Below, piece by piece: positions 36,347 to 47,400 of a stretch of DNA of 64,000 bases. Origin of the DNA: Monomorium pharaonis (lineage: Eukaryota; Arthropoda; Insecta; Hymenoptera; Formicidae); contig NC_050475.1 of assembly GCF_013373865.1 (NCBI RefSeq), positions 5,967,001 to 6,031,000 of the forward strand, given 5' to 3'. How positions within the stretch are numbered: the stretch's first letter is position 1; each line of letters opens with the position of its first letter. The notes beneath the pieces are model-generated. The model was not told the origin of the DNA, made no database searches, and saw only the letters and a program-made list of their open reading frames with translations. Both the position numbers and the translations under genes were made by a program.

Positions 36347-36920
36347 GGTTTGGAAGTAAAGCTCGCTGTCCTGTCTTCTGCCGCGTTCTGCCGCAATCCT
36401 TTCTCGAGGAAGCTATTCCTAGTATTTGATATTTTGTAGTATCTCTGGCTTTTATCTGTCTACAAAAATCTGAATTGCTTATCTATTATACGATTCAAGT
36501 TATATTTTAAGTATAGAGATTAATCTTGAAAACTGACACTAGGCTTGAAATGATTAATTTAATTTGATTATAGAATCATGAAACCTAATATACATTTATG
36601 ACATAAATTGTATTTGCTTTCTCTTTCAAAAGTCATATTAGATAGTAATATTTGAACAACATATTCAAATATAAATTAAAGAAAAATCGTCTCCTATGCA
36701 AATACTTAAAAATAAATGGCGTTAGTTGTTCAGCTATATGATGTAGCAGTGAAAATGTTGAATAGTTCGTTGGAAACAAAATTCATAAATTGGATCGTAA
36801 AATTGTGACTATTTCATCGCAAACACACATTTTATGTGGTCTACATATTTAGCACATTATTTATTTTTGCTCTGTCATAAGATAATTTTAGAATATGCTT
36901 CGTGGAGACAGCACGGACCT

Positions 36921-37170
36921 CTGCTCATAAATTTCCCAAGCGGAGTAAATAAATTTTCTTCGTCTGGTTAAAAAGTAGAAACTAAAATAGTACAGTTCGC
37001 GAATCGTACTCTACGGACTGGCCGGGGACTTATTACTACTTTGCATTGCAAATTTAAATTGTTTTCAGCGACTGGGGGATGATGCGATCTTTGAGGATAA
37101 AACGCAAGATACATGACGCTATGTACGTAACACATACTTCAACTTTTCCACGAAACATTGCATCGCAAAT
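36921..37170 (+). repeat. Dispersed duplication, copy A
   Basis: It shares ordered blocks with copy B (38009-38226): GCTCATAAAT / GCGCATAAAT, AAAAAGTAGA, AGTTCGCGAATCGT / AGTTCGCGATTCGT, AAATTGTTTTCAGC, GATAAAACGC / GATAGAACGC, CCACGAAACATT / CCACGAAACGTT and CGCAAAT. The copies have the same orientation, about 1.07 kb apart, and are moderately diverged. Confidence 0.75.
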
Positions 37171-37507
37171 GGTTGCAGCACTCCGTTTGAAGTACAAGGC
37201 CATAGTGTTCCTGAAAATTCTCGAAATTTTAATATAGCTTCTTTAGATTTATTTACTTATTTTGCAGAAGTTCTAATTGTACATTAATTCTACAGGTACT
37301 AAAACTTAAACTAGATAAAACTAAATTCCAGGAATACTATTATGGTATGTTAATAATGAGACATCCATCAAACAATAATTGAAAACACTCAATATTAAAA
37401 TTAAAACTAAAAACAGAAAACTAAAAAATGTTATGTAAGATATACATGTAGATATCGAAATTTTCCTTTTAATTAATATTTATTGGACACTCATAAATTT
37501 TAAAAAA

Positions 37508-37592
37508 TCTGAAATTGTACGTTTTCAAAAATTAGTTTTACAAAAAATTTTTTAAATTTTAAAACTAATTTTTGAGAATGTACAATTTCAGA
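37508..37592. repeat. Near-perfect inverted repeat (hairpin), 85 bp
   Basis: The left arm reads TCTGAAATTGTACG and then TCAAAAATTAGTTTTA. The right arm is its reverse complement with about two mismatches, around an A/T-rich centre. It could fold as a long hairpin. It is not in a coding region and may be a relic palindromic transposon. Confidence 0.8.
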
Positions 37593-38008
37593 TCTCTGAA
37601 TTTTTAATTTGTATCGGAAACAACGAATCTTTTTAAATTTGACAATCTTGCAATTACAATGACGCCTGTAATTATATATCTTTTATAGATCGGAAACATA
37701 TAATAGTTACAGCCTTTAATTTTTGAAAGTTTATTTTAATGTTTAAAAATTGTTTTTAAAAATTATTCCGATTTTCATTTTAATCCGTTTTGATTTTAAT
37801 TCTTTTCTTTTTCGCTTCTCTCTCTCTCTCACACACCTTTTTTTGATTCGATAGTTTTCATTGATTTTATTTAATTAAGAAATGCGTTGCTAACTTACTT
37901 ACTATTACTTTAGAGATCGTCATTCTTGTCCCATATCGTCGGACGTCGCCATCGTTGGTGAAATGCTCTCGCACATAGTAAAATCACAGATTATTCCGCA
38001 TAGAAATT

Positions 38009-38226
38009 TGCGCATAAATCTTCACGGCGAAGCAAGTCTTGTCTCGTGAAAAAGTAGATATCAAAATGATGCAGTTCGCGATTCGTCGTAAGATAGGTTC
38101 TACATTATAAATTCAAATTGTTTTCAGCAATCATGAGACGATACGAACTTTGAAGATAGAACGCGAGACGTACATTTTCCACATTGCACATATTTCAGTT
38201 TCGCCACGAAACGTTACGCCGCAAAT
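38009..38226 (+). repeat. Dispersed duplication, copy B
   Basis: This is the second copy of the segment at 36921-37170, in the same orientation and with the same block order. Several small indels separate the copies. Confidence 0.75.
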
Positions 38227-38650
38227 ACATTCTTGTTGTCTGCATTTGAAATTTAACGCGCGGTAGATTGCAACATTGCTAGCATTTCTCACGTCGGTTT
38301 CATATATATGATATATAAGCTTCTCTTTTTTTTGTTACAGATAGCGTTTGTGATCTAGAAATCCTTTGTAGTGACATCAATCAAAGTCGGTTAATTAAAT
38401 AAAAACTGAAATTTTAATACTGCTAATTGAATGTTAATGTCAGAGTACGAAAATTATACAATTTATTTAAATAAGATGTCTTTCAATAGTACAAAAAATG
38501 TACTTGAATCTAAATTAGTTTAAATCTAATTTAGTTGTGTGGATTATTTTCATCCGTGTATTTTCATTTAATCAATAATCATCTGTGATTATTTTAACAT
38601 CAATTTTCTCTTGCTTATTATAAAAATATGAAAACTAAAATTCATAATTT

Positions 38651-38708
38651 ATTCCATCAAATTTATAATATATTTCGTATAATATTCCATCAAATTTATA
38701 ATATATTT
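38651..38708 (+). repeat. Tandem repeat of 25 bp at 33-bp spacing
   Basis: ATTCCATCAAATTTATAA plus TATATTT occurs twice, identically, at 38651-38675 and 38684-38708. Confidence 0.9.
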
Positions 38709-38738
38709 TAATTCGCATTCGAATAATTCGGATTTATT

Positions 38739-38779
38739 ACACACACACACACGCACACGCACGCACGCACGCACACACA
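38739..38779 (+). repeat. (AC)n microsatellite with GC interruptions
   Basis: AC units are interspersed with GC, as ACGCACACGCACGCACGC. Confidence 0.9.
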
Positions 38780-41380
38780 TTAGATTTGTCAAAACTCTTT
38801 TTGTATGAATTGTTTTTTAATCGTTTTATTTGGTGCGTCTGTAATTAAGATGTATGTACAAGGAAGAAAGGAAAGGGTGATTTTTTATATTAAACAAAGC
38901 AGAGACTATATTGATGATTAAAATTAAAATTTCTTTTTTGCATAAAATATGAAAAAAGATATTCTAACCAATTTAATATTAATATATGTATATGTAATAT
39001 AATTATATTAATAATTAATTACCAATTTATATAATTGATTAAAATTTATCTTAATTAACGTTCAGTAAATGAAATTCCAATATTATCGATATGATATATT
39101 ATAGATACAAACTTTAATATTGTGTTTATTTTCTTATGTTTGAACAATTGTGTCCTCAGATTCTGTATTAATTTTTCAAATTATGTACAGAGTTGAGAAA
39201 TTGGTTTTCGAATCGTGTGAATTTATCATAAATCGTTTCGTGAATGGTCGAATTTTATTCGTTTCAGGCACCTAGATTACAAACTGTGTTTGTTCATGCA
39301 AACGCAATCGCAGTAGTACATATCTATCTATTTTCAGCCACAGTAGAATACTATACACCCTTGTGCTAGATATATCTGTACTTGTATGTAACTGTTGTAT
39401 AGACAGATAGTCAGAAGCTACTATATTCAATGTTCTATTCTAGAAATTTCGCATATTAAATTAACTCGCATATTTACTAACTTAATTAACAACTTTTTTC
39501 ATTAAGCAGATTGTACGGCATGATGCAAGTTTTAATAGGAATTTAAAATAAATATTTGGAAATTCGTAATTACATACTGAGTCTTTATTATAGTTTAATT
39601 AAATTAAATCTTATTAATTGATAATAATTTTTATTAATTACTTATGTTCAATAATTCGGAGCTTTTCTCTCTATTGTATAGATTAATTAAGTAATGTTAT
39701 TCTAAATTTGATAGACTAAATTCTGAATCTTGATTTTTATAATAAGCAAAAATTAAGATTTAAAAATAATTACATTATTGATCGAATGAAAATAGGTAGC
39801 TTAAAATAATCTGTACGCTGCAATTTCAAGCTTTTTATAACATAAAATAAAAGTGATACTTTATATTAGAGAAAAAGACGTCTTATTAAATTTTGAAATT
39901 TTAGTAGTCTGCAAATGTTAACATATAAATATTAATAATAATAATAATAAAAATCTGGAAATTATATACATGCCGTGTAGATATATTTTAAAATATTTTT
40001 TCAATTCTGCAAAAATTATTCTATGCGTGATAAGCTCTACGTAAATTAGTTTTTCATTTGCCTTTTCAAAGACTGTTGAATAGTTAGTTTAATTGGCCGC
40101 GTGACTTTGGCTAATTCCTCCGAGACTAATTCCGGCGTAGTGAATAACATTACCTTAGGTTCACACATATACCGAGCATCGTTGGAGCATTAAGTCAAGT
40201 TAATCGTGATATATGATACGTTGAGCATGTGGAGAAATTGTCTCGCCCATACTGAGTTACATCCTATATCTTCATATGTGTCGGCTTACCTTTACGTAGT
40301 ACGCACATCGAAACAGATAGTACATCGTCTACTTATAATGTACAGACAACATTTCATGTGCCGAAAAAGATTATCGGAGATTTTCAAAATCTGATGCCTA
40401 TGCAATTTTTATTTAACATTTTAGATATTTATAATATTAGACAAATTTAGACAAATTTATTTAATTATTAAGTATTAGTTAAATTAAATTTACTTTAATT
40501 TAATCAGAGCATTTTTAAATTAAATTAAATTATTTTAAATGTATATAAATTTAATATAATAAAATTCAACCTGTATATTGCAAAATTCTAATAAAAACCA
40601 GGATATTCAATTAACATTAGTATTTTTATTCAATTTAATTATATAAAATTTGTAACAGAATGTTGTTCTTGAAAAATATGCTTGCCTTGCTTTTAATAAA
40701 AAATATTAAATATAAGTGGAAAAATATTATAGCCATGCCCTTTTATATATTTAAAAAAATTTTTATTATATCTAAACATTTGAAAAATTCAATTATAGAT
40801 GAGATGTTGCGATCGATCGGTGTGGATGCGGCTTTACAGCTAAAACGCGATCAATACGAATGCACACGCATAGTTTGCAATGCGTAAAATGTATGAAACT
40901 GCATGTTGGATTCGAAACCAAAATTATGCGAGACGACAGACATTTGCATTAATGCGTTCGCGAGTAGATATTAATATAATTGAAACGTATTGCAAAACAG
41001 TTACGCGATAATTCCTTGCTGGAATCGACTATAAGCGTTTTCGCTAGCAAGTTGCATTCCATGAAATAATATCCCCGCAGCGTTTGAATTTTAATGCGTG
41101 ATCGTGGAAAATTTATCACGTCTTTATGCATCCGGTAATAAGCAAACATTTGTAAATTGTTGATATGTTCCAATAAACGTATTACGTAAACATAAACAAT
41201 ACTAACTGTTTACAAAGCTTTCACGATTAAATGTAATTTCTGCAGACCCGAAGCTTCATAAGCAAAAGAATTAATTAATCTACAATATAAAAAAAATAAT
41301 TTAATACTGATATACGCAAAAAATAAATCGCCCCAATAATTTTATAATTGTTGTCGAGCACTTTTAACCCGAGAACCACG

Positions 41381-42200
41381 GGTGTTTTGATGTTTTTGTT
41401 AAAGGAAAACCACTTTGAAGTTGATTAAAAAATTTATGGACGGGACATTCTATGCAAAAGCGGACGGTTATCTCTTGATATCAATTGCTCTCGTTCGCCA
41501 TTCAGGCGGTGCGATCCGCCCCTCCTGGGAGAGCGATGTAAAAGGCGAAAATCCGCGGTGCGCAAAGTCGGATCCGATGGTGCTACCGGTAGAGAGACGT
41601 GATCCGGAGGACAGCGCGAATAATTCATCGAAATCCGGCGGGATTTAGAGAGGAAGGCGGCGAATTCCGGGCCTGAATGCCGAAGGGTCGTCATTCTCGC
41701 CCGAGCTTTTCGTTCACCCTCTCGTATGCCATTAGTCGATACTCTCGTGGACGTCTTCGACAGATGGTCGTTTCGCCGGGTAGAGAAGATGTAGTAAGAG
41801 AGAGAGAGGGGGTGGGGGGAAGGGGATAAGAAAGAAAATATCTCGATTTCTTCTTATGATTTTATATATAGATCTCTCTTCGCCTTCTCCTCCGTCGCCG
41901 CCTGACATTAATATCGCTTCTTTGCGTGATCCTTCATTATGATTACTCTCGGCGAGCTCGCCCGCGATCTTCCCCCTCCGCGGAAAACGCAGCTCCTACG
42001 GGTAACTCCGACGATTTCTTACTGCAACGATATGGTCCTGCTGAGCTGTGATCCCTCACCTATGTCCGTGAACATGATCGAGACGAAAACTCGATTAAGG
42101 CTGTTCGCTGCACGGCGCCCTCCGGATCTCCTCGCTCGATTAGGATTACCCGTAAGCTTGTGCGTCTCTATCACGCAAACGTATCTTCCGCTGTAATATA
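41381..42200. other. GC-richer island without a supported gene
   Basis: This island lies in AT-rich DNA and has open frames of 77-86 codons on both strands. No domains were recognised, and there is a GA/GT-rich purine tract near 41790-41825. It may be a conserved regulatory or untranslated segment. Confidence 0.4.
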
Positions 42201-42903
42201 GATGGAATAAGACGGCAGCTTTAAAGAAAAATTATGTTTGAGTCATTCTGAAAAAAATATATAATAAAGCTGTAATAAGAAAGAAAAATAGTAAAATCTT
42301 ATTTTTTATTTTTCATACAGCGTCCTACATAATTATTTTGCTACCGATAAAATGTTTTTGTCACACCTGTATCTAGCTAAATTTTCAGATACTTTGATTG
42401 AAAATTTTTTTCTTCTGTATTTCTAAACATTAAAATTATTGATTATAATAACAAATTATATTGACAGTGATATGTGTAAAAAATAAATAATAAGGTAATA
42501 AAATAAGTAAAAAAAATTTTCACACTTGATCCTTGATTTAGTAAGAAAGAGGTAATAAATGCTTGTTAATATTATTATTATTATTAAATTGATTATTATA
42601 ATAAATTAATTAATTGATTATCAGTTTAGATTCTCTTATTATTAATAAAATTTTATTTTTTATATATTATATATTTAGAAATATCAAAAAATTATTGCTC
42701 TAATAATAACATTAATATTATACATATATATTCGTATATATAAAATTGTGCACAAATATGCCTGCAGATGCACTATTGACTATACGAAATGCACAATACT
42801 TTAAGAGATAATTGATCAAATACCAATTAACTTCTGTTGTTCATGATTCTGTATTATTCGAAGCAGCACGTTAACAATATTAATTAATAAATAATCGACC
42901 AAG

Positions 42904-42932
42904 TGTCTATGGTCGATTAGACACCATAGACA
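42904..42932. repeat. Short perfect inverted repeat
   Basis: TGTCTATGGT and ACCATAGACA flank the 9-base spacer CGATTAGAC. It could be a small hairpin or a dyad site. Confidence 0.85.
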
Positions 42933-43472
42933 TTGCTGAGGCAAATAGCTTAGTGTTATTTTGGAATTAATTAGGTTTTGCACGCTAGAGTTAACGTTGA
43001 AGGATCTCTTAATCCGCCTTGTTTCCGGTCGAGCGTGCAGACGTATAGTGAAATCATCTATCTGCGTCGGCCAAGTTAGCTCCATACTCTGATACGACTA
43101 TGATTGAACGATTACTCAGTATTGCGGAGTTTTAAGCGTCACCCGTTACGTTCGATTACGCTGTAATGAAGTTCCGCCGGAAGTTGCTGCTAAATTGAAA
43201 GCTTCCTTTCACAAGGTTTCTCTTAATTTTGCATCACGTTAAAATTTCAAATGCAAACTAATTAAATATTATAATGTAGTTTTATTTTTATATGTTTACT
43301 AAAATACTATTTTAAAATGCAGTTTAAAAAAGATTCGCGCTATAATATTTATGCAATTAAGAGATGAAATTTTACTAGAAGCACTAAAAATACAGAAAAT
43401 TTGTTTTTTTATTTACATGAGAAAGCAAATATTATATTGGTTCCATCATTTGGCCCTTTTTTATTTCTGTGT

Positions 43473-43670
43473 ATACTGAAAAAAAAATATCCAATAAGAT
43501 ATGTAGTTGTGAGCTGCCAACTACAGATATATTTAATACAATAATATATGCTATTGCAGTATCAACATTGTACTTGCATTAACAGTAAATATTATTGTAT
43601 TGTGTATTTTATGTAGTTGGTAGCCCGCAATTACATATGTTATTGGCTATATTGTTTTTTTTCTGTGTAT
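43473..43670. mobile_element. Palindromic MITE-like element
   Basis: The left arm runs ATACTGAAAAAAAAATA, CCAATAAGATATGTAGTTG, CCAACTACA, TACAATAATAT. The reverse complement of the right arm runs ATACACAGAAAAAAAACA, CCAATAACATATGTAATTG, CCAACTACA, TACAATAATAT. The arms are roughly 80 bases each and the element about 198 bp. It is non-coding. Confidence 0.75.
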
Positions 43671-44486
43671 GTAATATCTTTCGGTCCACCGCGGATACCG
43701 TAGATTATCACTGGATGCATGCAATCGACACGATAATTCGACATGTAATCGACAGGTAGCAGTCGATTCATCATGGTGCATTGACAGCATTTCAGGAAAA
43801 TTCTTCCATCTGTGTTCCCGCTAGAATAACGCGATGTCTCGTCTCGAGAGTGAAAAAAATGACGGTACACTAGAGATAAAATGAAAATCACCCAACGGAC
43901 GATGTATTGTAGATTATTATTTTTCATAAATTTTTGTCATTATTTATTTTATTTTCATGATTTATTATATAATTTAACAATAAATACAAAAATATTTCTA
44001 CTTTTACTATTATTTATCATTACTGATATTATTAACTTTAATGTTTCAGAATAATATTTCCAATTACGTCAACACTTTAGCTACTTGATCTAAATTGCTG
44101 TTATTAATAATATTTGTAATTGCTGTTTCCGTGCAGTCAATATAGGCATTATGTTGTGTTTACAATGCTGGTTGGTCATTGTGCAATATTGTATATAAAC
44201 ACAAATATTTGCCGCGCAAATATACATAATTAAATAGACTTCAGATTGTATGCTCAATAGTAGTCTATAGAACTGAATTGTGTTCTTCAGTGCATCAAAT
44301 CAAAGCAAAGCATGAAACTAGTGTACATCAAATCTGTAGCATAGTTTATTCAAAGTTAGTTAAGTGAAAATGCAATAATAACATTTCGTGTCATACATTT
44401 CTAAAATTCAATTTCAGAAGGCCTGTTAAATCAATTTTCGATTTCGCATGTTAAGTTCATCCATAATTAAATTTTGAAATGTTAGC

Positions 44487-44523
<37 letters not shown>

Positions 44524-44536
44524 AGGGGGGGGGGGG
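44487..44536 (+). repeat. (AG)n microsatellite followed by a run of 12 G
   Basis: About 38 bases of AG-type repeat run into GGGGGGGGGGGG (44525-44536). Confidence 0.95.
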
Positions 44537-45540
44537 CAAAAAGAGAAGAAGAAAGAGAAAGAGAAACTTTTCAACAAAACTGATTCAAGTTACTATTTTT
44601 GTTCCCAATATTCACAGGTAATTTTTTTCATACAGAAATGCACTCGTTATCGCAAAGAATATATATGTATAAACTGTTTTTTTTTGTCATACTTAAATTA
44701 GCGAGGATTAATCATAGAAGTACTTAAAAGTTAATGTCTACCGAGATAAAAAGTTTTATTCAAAATAAAAGATTTCTTTAACGAAAAGAAAAAGAAAAAT
44801 TGTATCAGAATTTTATTCTTAACTAAAAGATTTCAGATTTGTTAAGTGTATTTCATGAATATATTATTAGAGAAGCTGCCAATACCAAGATCTCCTAAAG
44901 TGACATTTCCTTATTTATCAGAAACTAAGCACTTTATTACTATTAATAAAAACATGAACTGATTATTAATGTAATTATTAGATTGTGTCCAATTTGTTTT
45001 ATAATAATCATATAGATGTATATATTTCTCTTAGAGATTAATATAATTTTAATTTATTATGAAATATGTTACGAAGAAAATTTATATTTAAAAACGTGAA
45101 GAGGTTATTATTAGTTATATCTCTATAGAGAATCTGAGAATTCCAATTACACCGTTGCGTTGTCTCGTTGTACATACATAGTACAATCTACGATCGCTAT
45201 CTTGAGGCTCTTTACAGTATTTCGAGCTCCAATCTGCTTTCGGCCAATATACCCGCCTGACTTGGCAGAATTTCATCCCCATCCGTCGCATTGAAGATGC
45301 GAACTTGGAAACACGCTTATTGAATTTTTTATTTGGTTGAGTCGTCTACACGTTTTACTCAATCGACTTTTCTGCGAATTTTTTCAAAAAAATTTCGAAG
45401 TATATATGATTTCATAGCAATCATACGCTCGCGTGTACATGTCATGTAATGTCGAAAATTATGGAATTGAGAAAATTACGAAACGGAAAGAAACGGTGCA
45501 ATCAAATTTCTGCTGAATCAGCCGCGGGGAAAATCAAATT

Positions 45541-47400
45541 CAGCTTTACTCATTCACCAATTCACCGTGTATAATAAGGGAAACATTTTCACGTGCTCCC
45601 TCGCCGTTTTCTCTCATTCATAACCATCTTAATGAAAAATTGATGATTCAATTAAAGTTTGCAATCACGACACATTTGTATGCATGTGTTTCCCTCTCAC
45701 GGTGTGCGGATATCGGTGCTCGAATCCTAATTCCCTCTACTTGTACGGCATTCAAATAAAGTTCGCTCGAAATTCGATCGATACGGAAAGTTTCGATGAG
45801 CGGGAATCGCGTAAGGCGGAAGTATTAAAAAGAGGTACAGGAGAATCTGTGTCGACAGAGCGGATCTGCGGGAGGCACGGACATTGATTAATCAATAGCA
45901 CGAGTGTTCGTCTACGACGGGGATCAAAGAACGTCGGATGCTAATCGGGGGCAAACTTGCCACTTTCATGTCTGTCGAAGAAGAGTTTGCCCAAGCAAGA
46001 CGCGCGTCTTCACGTTGCGAGGGCTCTCTACCTGACGCTTCCCGACGCCTTTCTGTCTGTCGCTCGGCTGAAGTGACGACATTCCTTCGCGTCGCTTTAA
46101 TTTTGAAAGTGCGCGTCGCGAAGATTTACCTCTTTCGTGTTCTTTTTTTTGCAATTCAAAAATTAAGAATAGTGAGAACTTTTAACGCACAAGAGGCAAC
46201 AACGCAAATGCGACAGTCGAATTGACGGACAAACTGCGCGGCGTTTCTCTCGGCGTAAATAATGAAATTCAATGGAACACTGAGAGAAATATTTTTGTTA
46301 AATTAACAAGACAGAAGCTACTGTAGCAAATGATTTGAGTACAAATAATTTGTTACATTTGATTTGCTGTTATAGCCATTGAACTCTAAGTGAACAAATG
46401 TGATTTGTATCTCAGACAATATGTTTCTTAAAATAACAAATGATTTGCAATGGTAACTGTTTCCTCTTTAGCTATCCTCTCTTTTGTTTGGGCAACAAAA
46501 AGTTTTTTCTCAGTGAAAATTGAAATTCAAGCACCGACGCTATTAGAACCATGGCTTACGACACCCGGCTTTTATTCCGCTACATTTCTCGCGCGTTACG
46601 ATAATTAAACGCATTCCGCGTATCCGATCGGCAGCTCTGCCCTTTTCATTTCACGTTGTACATACGCGATGTATATTTCAGCGTTTAATGAAAAAGCCTC
46701 CTCTCTCCCCGTCTCCCTCCTCTTTTATTATTACCGGCGGATCGTAATTCTAATAATTTGTAATTCTACCGTAGCGCTTTCCAAATCGCAGTCCTCGCGG
46801 CGCATTCACGCCGATCGTTTTCCGCCGGTTCCGCCGCTCATCACGGTCCATTACCTTTCCTCGTAAATATCGTCTTTCGAGTGCTCGCCCGTGAAAGGGA
46901 TCATCAACGCGCTGCAGCCCAAATCCACTGCAGAAATCGCGCGCCTGGCAGAAATTAATTTTATTCTTCTCCGATTCGCCACGTTCGATTCGCGTTTATC
47001 ACGCGCGCCCGTGCAATATGTCGCGGGACACGGGCATTTTGTTTACGGGACGCGACGTTTTCACGCAAATCCGACTAAATGAAACTATCCCTTGCCACTC
47101 GTCCCGTTCCCTTCGTAATTTTATCACTAAAGTTTGTTACGATTTACGCGTCCCACGTTACAGGACAATTACACGCTGCGACACATTTTTTTCATTCAAC
47201 CGTTTATTCGACACGGTGATCCGAAACAAACGTTTCGAAATATTTTTAAAACGGTTTAAAGTTACGCAAAAAAAAAAACTGATGAGAGAACGAGAGAGAG
47301 AGAAAAGGAGTAGTTATTTATTTAGCGCTCTGAAAACAATTTTCCTCAAGCGCAATCTCAAAAACAAAGTAAATGTAAAGAAATAACGAGAGAGCGAGGA
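45541..47400. other. GC-richer islands around a palindromic element, no supported gene
   Basis: Two moderately GC-rich patches (about 45680-46250 and 46600-47250) flank the element at 46273-46520. The open frames (up to 122 codons) show no recognisable domain. Confidence 0.4.
46273..46520. mobile_element. Palindromic MITE-like element with possible 10-bp target duplication
   Basis: The terminal inverted repeats are CACTGAGAGAAATATTTTTG on the left and, as reverse complement of the right end, CACTGAGAAAAAACTTTTTG. The direct repeat TGAAATTCAA lies just outside both ends (46263-46272 and 46521-46530). The interior has several AAATGATTTG units in both orientations. It is non-coding, and the termini match those of the element at 1406-1624. 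Confidence 0.75.

Larger units (their letters stand above)
31601..36360 (+). ncRNA. Possible long untranslated exon or transcript (hypothesis)
   Basis: This GC-rich block is rich in low-complexity DNA: A-runs, CAG-like repeats near 31910-31940, ATT, TA and TG repeats. Good acceptor-like sites precede it (TTTTCCTATCTTTAG to 31621; GTGTTATGTTGCAG to 31677). It ends sharply at an AATAAA (36341-36346), after which DNA becomes AT-rich. Open frames on both strands (up to 230 codons) are repetitive and Arg/Ser/Pro-rich, with no known domain, so they look like by-products of composition. Orientation is inferred from the poly(A) signal only. Confidence 0.3.
36400..41380. other. AT-rich gene-free stretch
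   Basis: No coding sequence was recognised. It holds a dispersed duplication (36921-37170 and 38009-38226), a hairpin (37508-37592), a short tandem repeat (38651-38708) and a CA repeat (38739-38779). Otherwise it is low-complexity AT-rich DNA. Confidence 0.65.
42201..45540. other. AT-rich gene-free stretch
   Basis: No coding sequence was recognised. It contains an inverted repeat (42904-42932), a palindromic element (43473-43670) and a GA repeat ending in a G-run (44487-44536). Confidence 0.65.
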
